Source: a virus
Length of the DNA stretch: 36,485 nucleotides
Reading direction: 5' to 3' (one strand)
Virus record (IMG/VR): IMGVR_UViG_3300042389_000331
Span: 1 to 36,485 of that record
Of this stretch, positions 6,969 to 12,501 are shown piece by piece. The notes under the pieces were generated by a model, which worked only from the letters and a program-made list of their open reading frames with translations, made no database searches and had not been told where the DNA came from. Made by a program: the position numbers and the translations under genes. How positions within the stretch are numbered: position 1 is the stretch's first letter; every line of letters starts with the position of its first letter.

Positions 6969-7156
6969 GCAGCAAAACAGACAACGAGGGCAGATTGCAT
7001 AGCGACGACGGTCCAGCGGTGACGCACGACGACGGATCGTGCGTTTACTACAAGCACGGCGTCATTCACCGCGCAGACGGGCCAGCGGTGCGGCTCGTGT
7101 TCGCGGACGGCAGCATCGAGGAGCAATACTGGTTCAACGGTCGCGAAATCAAATGA
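6965..7156 (+). CDS. Small DGPAV-repeat protein
   Basis: 63 residues with two copies of an H(S/R)xDGPAV unit (LHSDDGPAVTHDDGSCVYYKHG and IHRADGPAVRLVFADGS), ending YWFNGREI. This repeat, with paired aromatic strands, is found in many short phage and bacterial proteins and resembles MORN-like beta hairpins. Function is unknown. ATGA overlap with the helicase gene. Confidence 0.7.
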   Translation: MSSKTDNEGRLHSDDGPAVTHDDGSCVYYKHGVIHRADGPAVRLVFADGSIEEQYWFNGREIK

Positions 7157-7157
7157 G

Positions 7158-7316
7158 TTGACGTACGAGAAACAATTTCCGGCGATTGTATACGTGGCGA
7201 GGAAACCCAAAAAAATCAGCGCGCACGCATGGGCGAAACATCAGCGGCTAACCGCTAAGATGTTCGCTGGCGGCGCAAGGAGGTCGTCGTGGAAAATGCA
7301 GCGATACGTGAGCTAG
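7158..7316 (+). CDS. Possible 52-residue protein from a TTG start
   Basis: TTG at 7158, one base after the upstream stop, opens a frame of 52 residues to a stop at 7314-7316. The product is basic (ARKPKKISAHAWAKHQRLTAKMFAGGARRSSW). Otherwise 7157-7288 would be an odd 132-base gap in a tightly packed operon, which is the main argument for it. Against it: no Shine-Dalgarno, rare start codon, and 28 bp overlap with the next gene. Confidence 0.4.
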   Translation: MTYEKQFPAIVYVARKPKKISAHAWAKHQRLTAKMFAGGARRSSWKMQRYVS

Positions 7317-7543
7317 AGGCATTGCGGCTAGCGGCAAAAGCGAGCCGATCAATCGCGACGCTTGAGTTGCGACAGAAGGCACTAGTCGGAGAAATCAACG
7401 AGCGCAAAAAGCGGTTGCGCCGACTTATAGCGGGCATCGAGTCGCAGGAGCAGATGGGTACGCTCCCGCTGCATGGTCTGGAGTCTATATCAATAGCCGA
7501 GGAGGACATGGCACTCGTGCTCGATCCTCTGCGGAGACTATAG
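7289..7543 (+). CDS. Coiled-coil hypothetical protein
   Basis: 84 residues from GTG at 7289, chosen because AAGGAGG lies at 7278-7284, 4 bases upstream. Residues 5-55 (IRELEALRLAAKASRSIATLELRQKALVGEINERKKRLRRLIAGIES) are one long charged helix that probably forms a coiled coil. No family recognised. The next gene follows after 2 bases. Confidence 0.68.
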   Translation: MENAAIRELEALRLAAKASRSIATLELRQKALVGEINERKKRLRRLIAGIESQEQMGTLPLHGLESISIAEEDMALVLDPLRRL

Positions 7544-7545
7544 TC

Positions 7546-7986
7546 GTGGTCACGTATACACTCGCGCAGACTCCAGTTGCTCCGGTGCGTCGCGTCGATG
7601 GCGCATCGGAGGAGGCGCGAATCCTCGCGGAGATTTGCGAGCGGTTGCTCGAAATTGAGGCCGAGAAGTTAGGCGAGGCGAAGGCACTTGTGCGGCGGCT
7701 GGCGTCGCTGGGCGATCTCTCCGAGCGCGCGTTTGTCATGGTGCTCAGGTTCGCGTCGGGCGACACGGGCGCGTTGCTCGCTAGCTATGAGGAGCAGGTC
7801 AAGGCGCGCGTGCTGACGCGGCAGGCCGCGCATTGGCAATTTCAACAGGACGTACAGGCGATCCGGTTGGTGTTTCCGGCCATCGCGGCGTTGTTGACCG
7901 ACTACCGCGAGACGATCCGGCACCACGAGGACGCGATGAGCAGCGCGGACGGACTGCGGCAGGCCATGGAGGATCGAGAGGCATGA
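7546..7986 (+). CDS. Helical hypothetical protein
   Basis: 146 residues from GTG at 7546, 2 bases after the upstream stop. Nearly all helix, with LAEICERLLEIEAEKLGEAKALVRRLASLGDLSERAFVMVLRFASGDTGALLASY and a second helical half. The middle could include a helix-turn-helix (DTGALLASYEEQVKARVLTRQAAHWQFQQDVQAI). I do not recognise it; a small regulator is possible because it directly precedes a non-operonic stretch and the modification genes. Confidence 0.65.
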   Translation: MVTYTLAQTPVAPVRRVDGASEEARILAEICERLLEIEAEKLGEAKALVRRLASLGDLSERAFVMVLRFASGDTGALLASYEEQVKARVLTRQAAHWQFQQDVQAIRLVFPAIAALLTDYRETIRHHEDAMSSADGLRQAMEDREA

Positions 7987-8240
7987 GGCGGTCCAGCGGC
8001 AACAAGTTAGGCACGGTCAAATGCTATGGGTCAGGAAATGCTGGACCGCATCGCTTGCATTCTAAGGGCATTTGGCGGCAATGGGTATGCAGGTATAGGC
8101 CAGACAACCGAATCGCCTTAAAACGCAAGGAATGGCCGTTTGCGGGCATTCTGGCGGCTGGAGCAGGGCCGGTCAGGGTGGGTGGGGGGGGGCAAGGAAT
8201 CTTTTTACAATTGGGCGGCGGCGCGGGTTGCAAGACCTAG
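7983..8240 (+). CDS. Doubtful 85-residue ORF with Gly-rich tail
   Basis: ATG at 7983 overlaps the upstream stop (ATGA). The first 50 residues (RRSSGNKLGTVKCYGSGNAGPHRL...KGIWRQWVCRYRP) look like a possible small basic protein; the tail is translated G-run (VGGGGQGIFLQLGGGAG). Codon use after about 8030 does not look like its neighbours. The stretch also holds an inverted repeat and a G9 tract, so it may be regulatory DNA instead of a gene. Confidence 0.35.
   Translation: MRRSSGNKLGTVKCYGSGNAGPHRLHSKGIWRQWVCRYRPDNRIALKRKEWPFAGILAAGAGPVRVGGGGQGIFLQLGGGAGCKT
7988..8049. repeat. 10-bp perfect inverted repeat, 42-base spacer
   Basis: GCGGTCCAGC at 7988-7997 is the exact reverse complement of GCTGGACCGC at 8040-8049. 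The left arm starts 5 bases after the ATG at 7983. It could be an operator with two half-sites, or a stem-loop in RNA. AAATGCT also occurs twice in the spacer and right flank (8018 and 8036 region). Confidence 0.55.
8176..8192 (+). other. G-quadruplex-capable G tract with G9 homopolymer
   Basis: GGG, T, GGG, T, then nine consecutive G (8184-8192). Four runs of at least three G with 1-base loops can be chosen, the shape of a very stable parallel quadruplex. The G9 run is also prone to slippage. It lies about 100 bases before the ParB-like start, in non-coding or weakly coding sequence. Confidence 0.6.
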
Positions 8241-8292
8241 CGCAAAAAAACTGAGCTAGCCCTTTTGCAAATCTTGACGCGCAATTTTACAA
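8241..8292 (+). promoter_or_regulatory. Leader of the ParB-like/Mom-like pair
   Basis: AT-rich stretch with no Shine-Dalgarno before the ATG at 8293. It holds TTGACG at 8274-8279 and ATTTTACAA directly before the ATG. Nearly the same arrangement (TTGACG, then GCATTTTACA and ATG) precedes the protease gene at 22700. Function of the shared leader is unknown. Confidence 0.35.
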
Positions 8293-8880
8293 ATGAAGCT
8301 CGAAACCGTCCCGCTTGGCTCAATCTCGTTCGATCCGGCCAACACGCGAAAACATTCCCGTCGAAACCTCGACGCGATCAAGGCGAGCTTGCGCCGGTTC
8401 GGCCAGCAGAAGCCGATCGTCGTTGACGCGAAGGGAATCGTCCTCGCGGGCAACGGCACGCTGGCCGCAGCGACCGAGCTTGGCTGGACCGAGATCCAGA
8501 TCGTCCGCACCGCGCTCGCTGGCGTGGATGCGACCGCGTTCGGCATCGCGGACAACCGGACCGCTGAGCTCGCGGAGTGGGACGACAAGCTCGCCGAGGT
8601 TTTGGCGTCGCTCGAAGCCGAGGACTTTCCGCTCGAGGAGATCGGCTTTAGCAATGAAGACCTCGAAAAGTTCGACGTCGCGGAAGCGTCCATGCCGGAA
8701 CTTCCAAACGGCGACCGCGCACCGTTTCGTCAGATGACGTTCACGGTTCACGACGACCAGTTCGATACGATTGAAAAGGCGTTGCAGAAGGCAAAGTCCG
8801 AGGGCGGCGGCGAATCATCAAGCAACGAAAATTCTAACGGGAACGCGCTGGCATTTATTGCCGCACGCTTTATCGCATAA
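8293..8880 (+). CDS. ParB-like nuclease-domain protein
   Basis: 195 residues. Residues 1-75 match the ParB/Srx N-terminal domain: IDxxN-like FDPANTRKHS, IKASLRRFGQQKPIVVD, GIVLAGNGTLAAATELGWTEIQIV. The GNGT loop corresponds to the GNGR/GEGR nucleotide-binding site. The C-terminal half is acidic (AEVLASLEAEDFPLEEIGFSNEDLEKFD) and ends in a Ser/Asn-rich tail. Phage ParB-like proteins of this kind often lie beside DNA methylases or modification genes and may act as regulators or nucleases. Here the Mom-like gene starts one base after its stop, so a shared job in DNA modification or protection is inferred, not shown. Confidence 0.82.
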   Translation: MKLETVPLGSISFDPANTRKHSRRNLDAIKASLRRFGQQKPIVVDAKGIVLAGNGTLAAATELGWTEIQIVRTALAGVDATAFGIADNRTAELAEWDDKLAEVLASLEAEDFPLEEIGFSNEDLEKFDVAEASMPELPNGDRAPFRQMTFTVHDDQFDTIEKALQKAKSEGGGESSSNENSNGNALAFIAARFIA

Positions 8881-8881
8881 A

Positions 8882-9706
8882 ATGGAAAGCGCGAAAGACA
8901 TCCTGCTGAAGCCGATTTCGCGCAACGATGCCGACCGGATCGTGCGGTCATGTCATTACTCCGGAAAGGTCGTGCAGAACTCTCAACTGCACTTCGGCGT
9001 TTTCCTTAACGGGAAATGCGGTGGCGCGATGCAGTTCGGTCCAAGTCTCGACAAACGGAAAATCCAAGGGCTCGTGCGCGCTACCGGATGGAATGACTTC
9101 ATCGAACTGAACCGGATGGCATTTGCCGATTGGCTCCCGCGAAATTCCGAAAGCCGAGCGATTGCTATTGCGATGCGTCTTTTGAGAAAGCACTACGCGA
9201 ACATCGAGTGGGTGATTTCCTTCGCGGACGCCACGCAATGCGGCGACGGAACGATCTACAGGGCGAGTGGATTTGTTCTGACTGGAATCAAGGAGAACAA
9301 TCAAATCTGGGCCGCACCCAGCGGAGAAAAGTTTTCGCGAACATCACTCACCGATGGAAGGAGCAAGCAGCAACAGAACCAAGCGCGGATCGTAGCCTCG
9401 CGAACTACCTTAACCAAAGGTAAACACGTTTTGGAAAACGGGGCTGCATCTATGAAGCAGTTTGAGGCCGCGGGATGGAAGCCGCTGGACGGTTTTCAGC
9501 TTCGCTATATCTATTTCCTCAATCCTGAAGCTCGCTCGCGTTTGACGGTTCCCGAAATACCGTTCAGCGAGATCGAACGCCGCGGTGCGTCAATGTATCG
9601 CGGCCAAGCAATTTCACGCGCCGGAAGTGACACCAAGGACACGGCAGGCCTCCAGCCTGCAAAGGGCGGTTCAACCCCGACCCCGGCGCTCCAATCTGAA
9701 GGATGA
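8882..9706 (+). CDS. Mom-like adenine-modification protein
   Basis: 274 residues from ATG 8882; the in-frame ATG at 8771 lies inside the ParB-like gene and is rejected. Key blocks: CHYSGKVVQNSQLHFGVFL (24-42), GAMQFGPSLDKRK (48-60), ELNRMAFADWLPRNSESRAIAIAMRLL (75-101), VISFADATQCGDGTIYRASGFVLTGIK (111-137) and LPGF-type FQLRYIYFL. This pattern matches phage Mu Mom-type proteins with a GNAT-like fold, which convert adenine to a methylcarbamoylated form that blocks restriction enzymes. No Shine-Dalgarno precedes the ATG, so translation may be coupled or controlled. The last 25 codons coincide with a tRNA-like fold. Confidence 0.8.
   Translation: MESAKDILLKPISRNDADRIVRSCHYSGKVVQNSQLHFGVFLNGKCGGAMQFGPSLDKRKIQGLVRATGWNDFIELNRMAFADWLPRNSESRAIAIAMRLLRKHYANIEWVISFADATQCGDGTIYRASGFVLTGIKENNQIWAAPSGEKFSRTSLTDGRSKQQQNQARIVASRTTLTKGKHVLENGAASMKQFEAAGWKPLDGFQLRYIYFLNPEARSRLTVPEIPFSEIERRGASMYRGQAISRAGSDTKDTAGLQPAKGGSTPTPALQSEG
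9618..9693 (+). other. tRNA-Gly(UCC)-like cloverleaf within the mom-like 3' end
   Basis: Folded by eye: acceptor GCGCCGG (9618-9624) pairs fully with CCGGCGC (9683-9689), then T and CCA (9690-9693), as in bacterial tRNA-Gly. D-arm GTG/CAC (9627-9629, 9640-9642). Anticodon stem GCAGG/CCTGC (9644-9648, 9656-9660) with a 7-base loop and TCC at 9651-9653. The T arm holds GGTTCAACCCC (9668-9678). Total 76 nt. Faults: C instead of T at position 33, A at position 8, a mismatch and one extra base in the T arm. It lies wholly inside an open frame, so it may be a relic, a mimic or a coincidence of protein conservation. Confidence 0.35.
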
Positions 9707-10338
9707 GCGACGACGCACCAAACCCAGCCGAGCTTCTGGCAAAGGCGAATGTCGCCAACATCACGAAGAAGCTGAAGGCGGGCAAAACGCTCACCGCCTC
9801 CGAGCGCAAGGCGTTGTCTGAGTTTGAGGCTGATCGTTCCGGCGGCGAATGGGTCAGCGGCCCGAAGCAGCTTGCCGAGGAACTGGGACTCTCGCGGCAG
9901 GCGATCTACGACGCGCGCAAGCGATACCCTGACGAGGCTCCGAAGCCAGACGGCAAACGCGAGAACGTTCCCGCGTGGCGCGCCTTTTGCGCGGAGAAAC
10001 TGATCGGCAAGGACACGGCGACGAAGACGCTTGCCGAGCTGAAGGCGGATTTGATGCGTGAGCAAATCCTGCTGGCGCGATCGAAGAACAAGCGGGAGGA
10101 GCAGGAAGTCGTCGAGCGCGAAACCGTCCGCGAGATGCTGCGCCTGCTCGGCACGAAGCTCGATCTGCTCCTGCGGCTCAAGCTCGAGGTCGAGCTTGGT
10201 CCGCGTGTCGCTGGCAAGTCAGCAGCGGAGGCGAACGTCGAAGGCGCGCTCATCCTCGACGAGATCCGAGAGGTCGTGAATGCGAATCTGGCGCGGTTCG
10301 AAACGGACGCGATCAAGGCGACGGTGGCCGAGGAATGA
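9703..10338 (+). CDS. terS: Terminase small subunit-like protein
   Basis: 211 residues. A helix-turn-helix region (GPKQLAEELGLSRQAIYDARKRYPDEAPKPDGKRENVPAWRAFC, about 50-93) is like the DNA-binding domain of Nu1-type small terminases, followed by a long helical stretch (LAELKADLMREQILLARSKNKREEQEVVERETVREMLRLLGTKLDLLLRLKLEVELG) that could make the oligomer. It should recognise the packaging start site and present DNA to the large subunit. It overlaps the mom-like stop by 4 bp. The large subunit lies 2 kb downstream because other genes intervene. Confidence 0.75.
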   Translation: MSDDAPNPAELLAKANVANITKKLKAGKTLTASERKALSEFEADRSGGEWVSGPKQLAEELGLSRQAIYDARKRYPDEAPKPDGKRENVPAWRAFCAEKLIGKDTATKTLAELKADLMREQILLARSKNKREEQEVVERETVREMLRLLGTKLDLLLRLKLEVELGPRVAGKSAAEANVEGALILDEIREVVNANLARFETDAIKATVAEE

Positions 10339-10841
10339 TCGTCGTCTTAACACCCGCGCAGGAAGCCGTGGCCGTCGAGGCCGGACGCGCGCGACAACTC
10401 AGCGCGGAGGCCAAGCGGAGCCGTCCCGCTTTCCCCGAGGCGTGGCCGGGCCAGTTGCTCGACAACCACATCAATGCCGCGTGCGCCGAGGCGGCGGTTG
10501 CGCTGGCGCTCGGGCTAGAGCCGTCGCTCGGCGTCGATGTGTATTCGGTGCCGGATCTCGACGGCACGCGCATCGAAGTGCGCTGGGCGCGGAATCCGCG
10601 CTTCTGCAAGGTCACGCCGCGCGATATTGCGCAGGGGCGGATCGTCGTCGGCACTTGCGGCGCGAGACCGAGGTTCGAGATCCTCGGCTGGCTCGAGGCT
10701 GGCGACGCTCCAGCTCGAGGACGCCGCGCGACTTCGCCGCCGCCGTGCTGGTTCATCGATGATTTAGGCTGGGAGCGATGGGAGCGGCTGACGCCCGAGA
10801 TTTACCGCGTGGAAACCGAGGCACGCTTTTCTAGAAAATAG
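10335..10841 (+). CDS. Conserved phage protein, possible nuclease-like fold
   Basis: 168 residues, ATGA overlap with the small terminase. NHINAACAEAAVALALGLEPSLGVDVYSVPDLDGTRIEVRWARNP...GRIVVGTCGARPRFEILGWLEAGDA resembles a widespread uncharacterised phage protein whose pattern is AEYAVAKALN...V...D..G.QVRTR...D..VLVTG..P.F.V.GW. The order E, D, xVRxR after a helix recalls PD-(D/E)XK nucleases, with Arg in place of Lys. Function therefore open; a role near packaging is suggested only by position. Confidence 0.6.
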   Translation: MIVVLTPAQEAVAVEAGRARQLSAEAKRSRPAFPEAWPGQLLDNHINAACAEAAVALALGLEPSLGVDVYSVPDLDGTRIEVRWARNPRFCKVTPRDIAQGRIVVGTCGARPRFEILGWLEAGDAPARGRRATSPPPCWFIDDLGWERWERLTPEIYRVETEARFSRK

Positions 10842-10913
10842 TTCTTGCAATACCGATCCGCTTGGGTTTTGCTCTGTCTCGTTAAGTTAATCCAACAACA
10901 AAAAACAACGACC
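10842..10913 (+). promoter_or_regulatory. Leader A: promoter-like repeat and AACAACGACC start context
   Basis: The stretch has GAAAATAG, TTCTTGC, CCGATCCGCTTGGGTTT and ends AACAACGACC before the ATG at 10914. Leader B at 11770-11835 has the same elements in the same order (GAAAATAA, TCTTGC, AGACCGCTTCGGTTT, CAACAACGACCA). The shared order points to a common promoter and translation-start signal, used by genes that are not in the overlapping operon. Box identity is not assigned. Confidence 0.45.
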
Positions 10914-11348
10914 ATGACCTCCTCGATCAAAACCCGCACCGTCCGCTTCACCTACGGAACCGCTAAGGACGCCGCTCTCGAAATCCCGGCTGAGCCGACC
11001 AACCTCATCACCATCGCTAAACTGATCCACCAGTCATTCCTGCGCCATATGTTCAGCCGTTCAGCTCTGATGGCTGACGAGGTGCTCGTCTCGTCCATCG
11101 GACGAGACAACTTCGAGGCTGGCGCGCTGCTCGGATGGAAGGAGCGGCTCGACGAGAAGAGCTTCGGGCTACTTGAAAGTCAGGTGAAGTCGGATGTTGC
11201 TATGGCACTCGCGGTCGTACGCTACCGCAACCCGTCAATCAGCAATCGCGATGCCTACCTCGTCGCGGCGAAGAACGAGGCTCTCAACGACGACACGCGG
11301 AAGTTCCTCCGCGCCGCTGCCGACCTCGACGTTGCCGTCGCGAGTTGA
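10914..11348 (+). CDS. Hypothetical protein with its own leader
   Basis: 144 residues from ATG 10914; the in-frame ATG at 10845 lies in the leader and would add residues read from promoter-like DNA. The protein is mostly helical (ITIAKLIHQSFLRHMFSRSALMADEVLVSSIGRD... and KSDVAMALAVVRYRNPSISNRDAYLVAAKNEAL). No family recognised. It is flanked by leader A and the triple hairpin, so it is probably a separately expressed accessory gene inserted between packaging genes. Confidence 0.65.
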   Translation: MTSSIKTRTVRFTYGTAKDAALEIPAEPTNLITIAKLIHQSFLRHMFSRSALMADEVLVSSIGRDNFEAGALLGWKERLDEKSFGLLESQVKSDVAMALAVVRYRNPSISNRDAYLVAAKNEALNDDTRKFLRAAADLDVAVAS

Positions 11349-11359
11349 TCAAGGCCGAA

Positions 11360-11410
11360 ACGCCCGCAAGGGCGTCGCGGCGTTACGCGCCGCCTGACGA
11401 TGGCCGTCAG
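11360..11410 (+). ncRNA. Three abutting stem-loops (structured RNA element)
   Basis: Three perfect hairpins stand almost without spacer: ACGCCC-GCAA-GGGCGT (11360-11375), GCGGCG-TTACG-CGCCGC (11377-11393) and CTGACG-ATGGC-CGTCAG (11394-11410). Each stem is 6 bp and the first loop is a GNRA tetraloop. No U-run follows, so it is not a simple terminator. It lies between two separately expressed small genes and 20 bases before an ATG at 11431. Possible roles: RNA stabiliser, protein-binding site or small RNA. Confidence 0.45.
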
Positions 11411-11430
11411 CAAAGAAAACCAAAACAACG

Positions 11431-11727
11431 ATGACAACCTACCAACACAACGACGGCGGTCGCCGCCTCAAGCTCGACGAAATCACCCTCGGGAAAACCT
11501 ATCGCGGAACGATGGCCGAAACGGTTCTCGCGAAACGCGCTGGAGGTTATTACACCGGCTACACTCGCAAGGCGACCGGACGCATCTGCGACGTCGAGTT
11601 CCGAGTCGATCAAGTCCAGTATCAAACGCTTTGGGGAAGCTGGGTCGAGGTCTGCGGGAAGCGCAGATCGGTGACTAATTGCTTCAGCGTCCAGAAGCTC
11701 GGCGAGGTGGAACTCGCGACGGGCTGA
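11431..11727 (+). CDS. Hypothetical beta-rich small protein
   Basis: 98 residues, ATG 11431 preceded by AAAACAACG, the same kind of leader as two neighbours. Likely beta structure (GKTYRGTMAETVLAKRAGGYYTGYTRKATGRICDVEFRVDQVQYQTLWGSWVEVCG). Three Cys without zinc spacing. Function unknown. A terminator follows 13 bases after its stop. A longer overlapping frame from 11400 is rejected because of its Arg/Ser-rich composition. Confidence 0.65.
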   Translation: MTTYQHNDGGRRLKLDEITLGKTYRGTMAETVLAKRAGGYYTGYTRKATGRICDVEFRVDQVQYQTLWGSWVEVCGKRRSVTNCFSVQKLGEVELATG

Positions 11728-11732
11728 ACGGG

Positions 11733-11767
11733 CACGCCGACAGGCGTGAAAAACGCGCCTGCTTTTT
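11733..11767 (+). terminator. Rho-independent terminator with competing hairpin
   Basis: CAGGCGTG (11741-11748), loop AAAAA, CGCGCCTG (11754-11761), then CTTTTT: an 8-bp GC-rich stem (one G-U) with a U-tract. An alternative hairpin CACGCC-GACA-GGCGTG (11733-11748) uses the same GGCGTG strand, so only one can form at a time. Confidence 0.72.
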
Positions 11768-11835
11768 CCTCGAAAATAAATCTTGCGCAACCAGACCGCT
11801 TCGGTTTCTCTCTTCGACGTAATCAACAACGACCA
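11768..11835 (+). promoter_or_regulatory. Leader B, similar to leader A
   Basis: After the terminator come CGAAAATAAATCTTGC, an AGACCGCTTCGGTTT stretch and AATCAACAACGACCA directly before the ATG at 11836. Order and wording match leader A at 10842-10913. A terminator followed by this element implies a new transcription start for the next gene. Exact promoter boxes are not assigned. Confidence 0.45.
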
Positions 11836-12354
11836 ATGAAAACTGAAATCACCGCTCACGTTGGAAAGCACGCTTTCGAGATCGCTGGACTCGGCGAGGG
11901 ACCGTTCCGCTACATCGGAATGTCCGAGAACGTCATCACCTACCCAGACGGCACCCAGAAGGCTGGCGGTTCCTGCGATTACTGCGGGACCGGAATCCGC
12001 TTCGAGTGCGTCATCGTCAGCAAGGACGGCAAGCGGTCGAAGGTCGGCTGCGAGTGCATCCGCAAGGTCGGCGATGCCGGTCTTCTCAAGGCTTATAAGT
12101 CATCACCGCAGTTTCGCGCTCACCAGCGCAAACTGCGCATCCATAAGGCTGCTGCGGTATGCGCGCAGATCAAATCCATTCTTGAGGCGAACCGCGCAAC
12201 GCTTGAGTCGCAGCCTCATCCACTCGGGTTCATCGATCGCCAGACCGGACTTGCGCTGACCGCGTGGGATGACGCGCAATGGCTTCTCTCCCGCTGCGGC
12301 GACGCGGGACGGGCTAGGCTATTGCGGAGCCTCAAGGCGAAGTTCGCCACCTAA
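11836..12354 (+). CDS. Zinc-ribbon hypothetical protein
   Basis: 172 residues from ATG 11836. Residues about 45-78 read GGSCDYCGTGIRFECVIVSKDGKRSKVGCECIRKVGD: CxxC then CxC spaced by a beta hairpin, a pattern seen in several uncharacterised phage and bacterial proteins of the CxxCGTxI...DGKxxxVGxDCV type. The C-terminal half is helical. It probably binds zinc; the role is unknown. Own leader and upstream terminator suggest separate expression from the packaging genes around it. Confidence 0.7.
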   Translation: MKTEITAHVGKHAFEIAGLGEGPFRYIGMSENVITYPDGTQKAGGSCDYCGTGIRFECVIVSKDGKRSKVGCECIRKVGDAGLLKAYKSSPQFRAHQRKLRIHKAAAVCAQIKSILEANRATLESQPHPLGFIDRQTGLALTAWDDAQWLLSRCGDAGRARLLRSLKAKFAT

Positions 12355-12357
12355 CTT

Positions 12358-12501
12358 ATGATCGATCAACCCTCAAAAAATCCCGCCGCAGTCGCGCTCG
12401 GTCGCCTTGGCGGGCGCGTGCGCAGCGCGGCGAAAGCGGAGGCCGCGCGGCTGAATGGACGCAAGGGAGGACGGCCGAAGAAGGCGAAGACCGATGCCTG
12501 A
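12358..12501 (+). CDS. Small basic Gly/Ala-rich protein before terminase
   Basis: 47 residues: NPAAVALGRLGGRVRS, AAKAEAARLNGRKGGRPKK and a short tail. The pattern NPAAVALGRLGG...GRKGGRPKK occurs in short phage and bacterial proteins with two AT-hook-like GRP or GGRP ends, likely binding DNA. It starts 3 bases after the upstream stop and overlaps the terminase start by 8 bp. Too short for the usual gene-length limits but well formed. Confidence 0.65.
   Translation: MIDQPSKNPAAVALGRLGGRVRSAAKAEAARLNGRKGGRPKKAKTDA

Noticed and set aside
8264-8296. TTGCAA, 17 bases, TACAAA as a sigma70-like promoter
   Set aside because: The -10 box would touch the ATG at 8293, so transcription would start inside the gene.
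9618-9693. Calling a functional tRNA-Gly gene
   Set aside because: C33, A8, a T-arm mismatch with one extra base and full overlap with coding sequence; only tRNA-like is supported.
11400-11678. 92-codon + frame starting in the third hairpin
   Set aside because: Arg/Ser/His-rich and fully overlapped by the better 98-residue frame from 11431.
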